Assembly (NCBI GenBank): GCA_051530055.1
Contig: CM121342.1
Coordinates: 6,138,001 to 6,202,000 of the forward strand
Reading direction: 5' to 3'
Origin: Neoechinorhynchus agilis
Taxonomy: Eukaryota; Acanthocephala
DNA length: 64,000 nucleotides
How positions within the stretch are numbered: position 1 is the first letter of the stretch; each line of letters opens with the position of its first letter. Made by a program: the position numbers and the translations under genes. Positions 60,378 through 64,000 of this stretch are shown here, piece after piece. The notes under the pieces were generated by a model. It did not search any database, was not told the origin of the DNA, and saw only the letters and a program-made list of their open reading frames with translations.

Positions 60378-61002
60378 ATGTCGTTCTTCTCGTCTGATAA
60401 TGTTCCGGATGACGATCCCGTTGCTCAGTTTTTGGACAATGAACGAAAGGATTTTGAGGATATTGGCGATCCTCCTGAAATGAGTATTAATCAATCGGGC
60501 ATTAAACATTGGGAATTTGACGGGATGATTGCGTTTCAAAGACAAATTCTTAATGAAAACGGTCACTGCTGACGATTTGGACGATTGGAACAACATAATT
60601 CAGTCGGAAAAGAATGTTGTGAAAGAAGACGAACCAGAAAGTGTTCGAAAATGGCGAGAAGATTTCAGTGAACGAATTCGAGCAAAAGACGATCTTGAGC
60701 AGAAGACAATCGAACAATGGAAGGAAAAAGCGAAACTCGAATTAGAGGCGTGGATGAAGGATCAAGATGAGAAATTGAAAAAAAGCATTGAAGCCGAAAA
60801 GGAAGAGTTGACGAAAGGAAAAATCTTGAAAAAAATGGGATCGGTCTATGAGGCGAATTCAGGAGGAAATATTTGGGAACGAATAGCTCATTTGTGTGAG
60901 TTTGGACAACCGAAGACCGGAAAATCTCCTTTTAAAGCTGATTTGGGCAGAATGAAAATGGCTATTTTGGCACGAGTTGGTGAAAATCAACTCTCAAGTT
61001 AA
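60378..61002 (+). CDS. CLTA: Clathrin light chain, right copy
   Basis: Same two-exon structure and 58-bp intron as the left copy, with an intact frame. It differs from the left by Leu for Met (ADDLDDWNN) and Lys for Glu (NVVKEDEP), both in the N-terminal acidic region away from the heavy-chain-binding helix. Upstream of the 22-base flank the sequence is unrelated to the left copy, so the ARPC5 and PIGT context has been lost. It now follows ARL8 in the same orientation and could be expressed from the ARL8 promoter by trans-splicing. The intact frame implies a recent duplication or retained function. Confidence 0.9.
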
Positions 61003-61067
61003 ACAACGATTCGAAATGATTAGTATTTTTTGTGTGAGACGTTCGTTTCTCTCATTAATCGAATGTT

Positions 61068-61448
61068 TTATTTTTCATCAGAAGCGAAATATGAGATCTT
61101 TGTGACCTTAAAGTATTTTGGTCCCCAAGAACCATTAAGCGTTTTGGATCCATTTTCCAATCGATCAGTTTTGGTGATCTTAACTTGACCGTCTCCTTTG
61201 AAATCTATGCCCAAATGTTTGAGAGCTTCCTCGATGTCTGTTTTATTGACCGAATTCGCAGTCATCCAAACCGCGTCGAATTCGTCGAGGATATTTACTT
61301 CGTAGAGATCAGAATGCTTTGATCGCTCTGCGTCGACGGTTATTGATTCCAATAACGAAAGCGATTTATCGATCATATAGAGAATATCGTCTTTTTCATC
61401 GCAATGAATGAGTGCTAAAATCGAAAAAAGAACGATTAAGATCTTCAT
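61068..61448 (-). CDS. Small secreted protein, right copy
   Basis: Identical to the left copy except Glu for Lys at the penultimate residue (SDEK against SDKK). Signal peptide, acidic mature part and glycosylation sites are unchanged. It is convergent with the right clathrin light chain and divergent from the right XRCC1. The family is unknown. Confidence 0.75.
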   Translation of the reverse strand: MKILIVLFSILALIHCDEKDDILYMIDKSLSLLESITVDAERSKHSDLYEVNILDEFDAVWMTANSVNKTDIEEALKHLGIDFKGDGQVKITKTDRLENGSKTLNGSWGPKYFKVTKISYFASDEK

Positions 61449-61583
61449 TGACTTAAGAAAAAGATTGTCTCGTATTAATGTCTTCGTTTTTGTATGTCAC
61501 AACTCAACTTTTGTTTTGTTTCAAATTGCTTTTGTTGTTTTAATTTCATCGTTCTCCTCAAAAGACGCCACATTTAAGATCAA

Positions 61584-63187
61584 ATGCAAACGGTAAAACT
61601 GAGTTCGATTTTGAGTGTCAGTAGTGAAGATTCAAATTATCCAGCCTGTAATTTACTTTCGTCCGACACATTCCGGAAATGGTCATGCCGAATCGATCGA
61701 TCGGGTAAATCGATGTGCGATGGACAATGCGTTGTTATCGTTGAGGTTTGTGTGTTTTTGCCGGTTTTATGGACTTCATCTTCGATTTTTTTAACCGTGC
61801 AGCTCGAACGTCCAAGTGAAATTTGCAGAATCGATATTGGAAACAATGGATCCGCTTTTGTAGAAATATTCGGTGGGAGGGCTTGTGAGCCCGACAATTT
61901 TCAGAGTCTATTGCCTGCGTCGATGTTAATGTCTCCGACCGAAAGTCGAGACCAATCGAATCCGAATCGCGTTCGAATGTTCAACGATTGCGATTTGTCG
62001 TCAAGGGGAGAAAAATACGACCGCCTAAAAATTGTGTGCAGTCAAAACTTTAACAAAGATGCGCCGTTCGGTCTGTCGTTTATAAAATTAATGGCAAAAA
62101 ACAATTCCAAAGAGGTAATCTTTTTATTCTTCTTTTTACGTCTTTTTGTTTCATTTTCGGTTCCGTCGGCAACTGGCGTGAACGAATTTATCGTCGAAGA
62201 GAAATCGACGGAACGAATCAGACCAGGATCGTTTTTTAAAATGAATTCGGGCAACCAATCGCCGACGATGGACGTTGAACCGTCTGAGAAACGAACGAAA
62301 ATAGAGAAACCCGAGGAGCCAATTGATTCACAGCATTTTTCCGAGATTTTGGTTGGCTGCAAGTTTTCTTTAAGTGGCTATGAAAATCCACGCCGAGCGG
62401 AAATTCGAGATAAAGCCGTTCAAATGGGAGCTCAATATTTTCCTAAGTGGACTCAATTTTGCACGCATTTAATGTAAAAAACAAATCGATTTTATCTTCT
62501 GTTTTAATTTTCTCATAGATGCGCATTTCCGAACACTCCAAAATACGAGGAAGCTCATAGAAATGGCGGAATTATTGTGTCCGAAAAATGGATTCTTGAC
62601 TGTGAGAGAATGAAAAGAAAATTGGACACTGAAAAGTGAGTTCATTTACCTTTGGGTTTTCTTTGTTCTCTCGTTTTTAGATATTTGGTTCAAAGAAATG
62701 TTCAAAGACGTAATGATCCGGGTAAAAGATTTGGTCGATGAAGTTTTGTAAAATAATGTTTCTTTCTCTAGAAATTAATAGAATGGACAATGCTGACAAT
62801 CGTTGCGTTGGTTTTCAAGCTCCGATGTCCGACAATTCACCTTTTTTTTCTATATTTCAGATAAAATTTCCGAATGTCTTTAAAGATGAAAGAATATTTT
62901 TGGCTACTGATTTATCGGAAGCTGATAAACGGGAATGTAGACGACTGATAGCGGCGTTCGGCGGTTCGGTTTCTGGCATTTTGGACGAAGAAACGACGAC
63001 AATTGTCGCGGATTCATCTGATTGGTTGAATGAAAATGAAGTACGCAATAAAATGTTTTATGATTTCAATTTATTCTTTTATTAGGGAATTAAAAAGAAT
63101 GGCGTTGAAATCGTAAGCATTGAGTGGTTGCAGGAATGTCACGATTCTGAATGTAAGGCGGATAAAACAATTTTCAAATTAAACTAA
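61584..63187 (+). CDS. XRCC1: XRCC1 DNA-repair scaffold, right copy
   Basis: Exons 61584-61745, 61803-62473, 62519-62635, 62681-62721, 62772-63040 and 63086-63187 join in frame to 453 residues. Every intron is 45-57 bp with GT-AG ends. The first 297 codons of the exon 1-2 region read the same in both copies. The N-terminal domain, BRCT1 (about residues 240-320) and BRCT2 (about 360-453) are in the family order. The BRCT1 tryptophan (VSEKWILDCERM) and the BRCT2 tryptophan (SIEWLQECHD) are present. The central PARP-binding and phosphorylated linker regions are short. Because both copies are whole, gene dosage may be doubled. Confidence 0.93.
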
Positions 63188-64000
63188 AAATGGATTTGAG
63201 TCAATTAAATTCCACGGCGATATTTCACTTGATGAAGATTCTGAGATATTTCCTTTTTTGTTATTAAAATCACGTCAAATGATGTTTTTGTTTTTAAAAG
63301 CTACTTAAAAAATGGGATTTGGAGAATGTGATTATTAAACACCGTCAAAATGAAGTTGTTTTTTCATGCTGTTCAAAAAAGTTTCTCTCTTTTGAATAAG
63401 ATTTTCGCGAGATTCCTAGAGAAGAAATCGTTTATAATTCTTATTTAAGTGTTCCGAAAATTAAACTAAAAATGGATTTTAGCCAATTAAATTCCACGGC
63501 GATATGTTCACTTGATGAAGATTCTGAGATATTTCCTTTTTTTGGTTATTAAAATCACGTCAAATGATGTTTTTGTTTTTAAAAGCTACTTAAAAAATGG
63601 GATTTTGAGAATGTGATTATTAAACACCGTCAAAATTAAGTTGTTTTCGTGCTCTTCAAAAAAGTTTCTCTCTTTTGAATAAGATTTTCGCGAGATTCCT
63701 AGAGAAGAAATCGTTTATAATTCTTATCTAAGTGTGCCGAAAATTAAACTAAAAATGGATTTTAGCCAATTAAATTCCACGGCGATATGTTCACTTGATG
63801 AAGATTCTGAGATATTTCCTTTTTTTGGTTATTAAAATCACGTCAAATGATGTTTTTGTTTTTAAAAGCTACTTAAAAAGATTGGATTTTGAGAATGTGA
63901 TTATTAAACACCGTCAAAATGAAGTTGTTTTTTCATGCTCTTCAAAAAAGTTTCCAAAGGGTAGAAATTCTTATTTAAGTGCCGAAGAGATAATTTTAGA
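63188..64000. repeat. 285-bp satellite array, outer flank of right arm
   Basis: Nearly three units of the 46278-47249 family in inverted orientation, running off the window end. The units are closer to each other than to those on the left. Confidence 0.9.

Larger units (their letters stand above)
60356..63187. repeat. Right arm of the large inverted duplication
   Basis: Mirror of 47250-50080, with the same gene order reversed and then the same satellite outward, up to the window end. The spacer between arms is about 10.3 kb. Confidence 0.97.

Overview
The window is nuclear DNA of an animal, and it looks like a small-genome, AT-rich invertebrate. Genes are split by short GT-AG introns (mostly 45-70 bp), the recognisable proteins are metazoan housekeeping or signalling proteins, and several same-strand genes lie only 41-52 bp apart with a splice acceptor just before the downstream ATG. 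That spacing suggests operons with spliced-leader trans-splicing, as in nematodes and some other invertebrates. A nematode is my best guess, but this is inference.

Layout. 0-6 kb: GTF2H4 (TFIIH p52, minus), a foldback element, a 40-45 bp minisatellite and KARS (lysyl-tRNA synthetase, plus). 6-11 kb: a broken Ty3/gypsy fossil with a foldback inserted in its 3' repeat, a 72-bp minisatellite and dispersed repeats. 11-23 kb: a small bZIP gene (minus), a divergent nicotinic-receptor-like subunit (plus) with a 3.6-kb satellite in one intron, and a TMEM8/PGAP6-family membrane protein (minus). 23-29 kb: an SGNH-like pseudoenzyme, a 69-residue membrane protein, a LINE remnant, and an unknown coiled-coil gene whose last exon is tandemly triplicated. 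29-37 kb: DOP1/Dopey (minus). 37-43 kb: tandem arrays, a gene fragment, and a CCDC6 homologue (plus). 43-47 kb: a LINE inserted in a ~285-bp satellite.

47-64 kb holds the most striking structure. An inverted duplication of about 2.8 kb carries clathrin light chain, a small secreted protein and XRCC1. The arms (47250-50080 and 60356-63187) look more than 99% identical, and both run outward into the same satellite. The 10.3-kb spacer holds PIGT-ARPC5 (which with left-arm clathrin light chain look like a three-gene operon), two large tandem arrays and ARL8. The right-arm clathrin light chain now lies 103 bp downstream of ARL8 on the same strand, keeping only the last ~22 bp of its 5' flank, including the acceptor.

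The known genes touch vesicle traffic (clathrin light chain, ARL8, DOP1), actin (ARPC5), GPI anchoring (PIGT, possibly TMEM8/PGAP6), transcription and repair (GTF2H4, XRCC1, bZIP), translation (KARS) and neurotransmission (nAChR-like). A second theme is that many introns and flanks hold unrelated tandem arrays or foldback elements. All calls come from reading translations and splice signals by eye. Multi-exon boundaries are firm where I give exact exons and approximate elsewhere.
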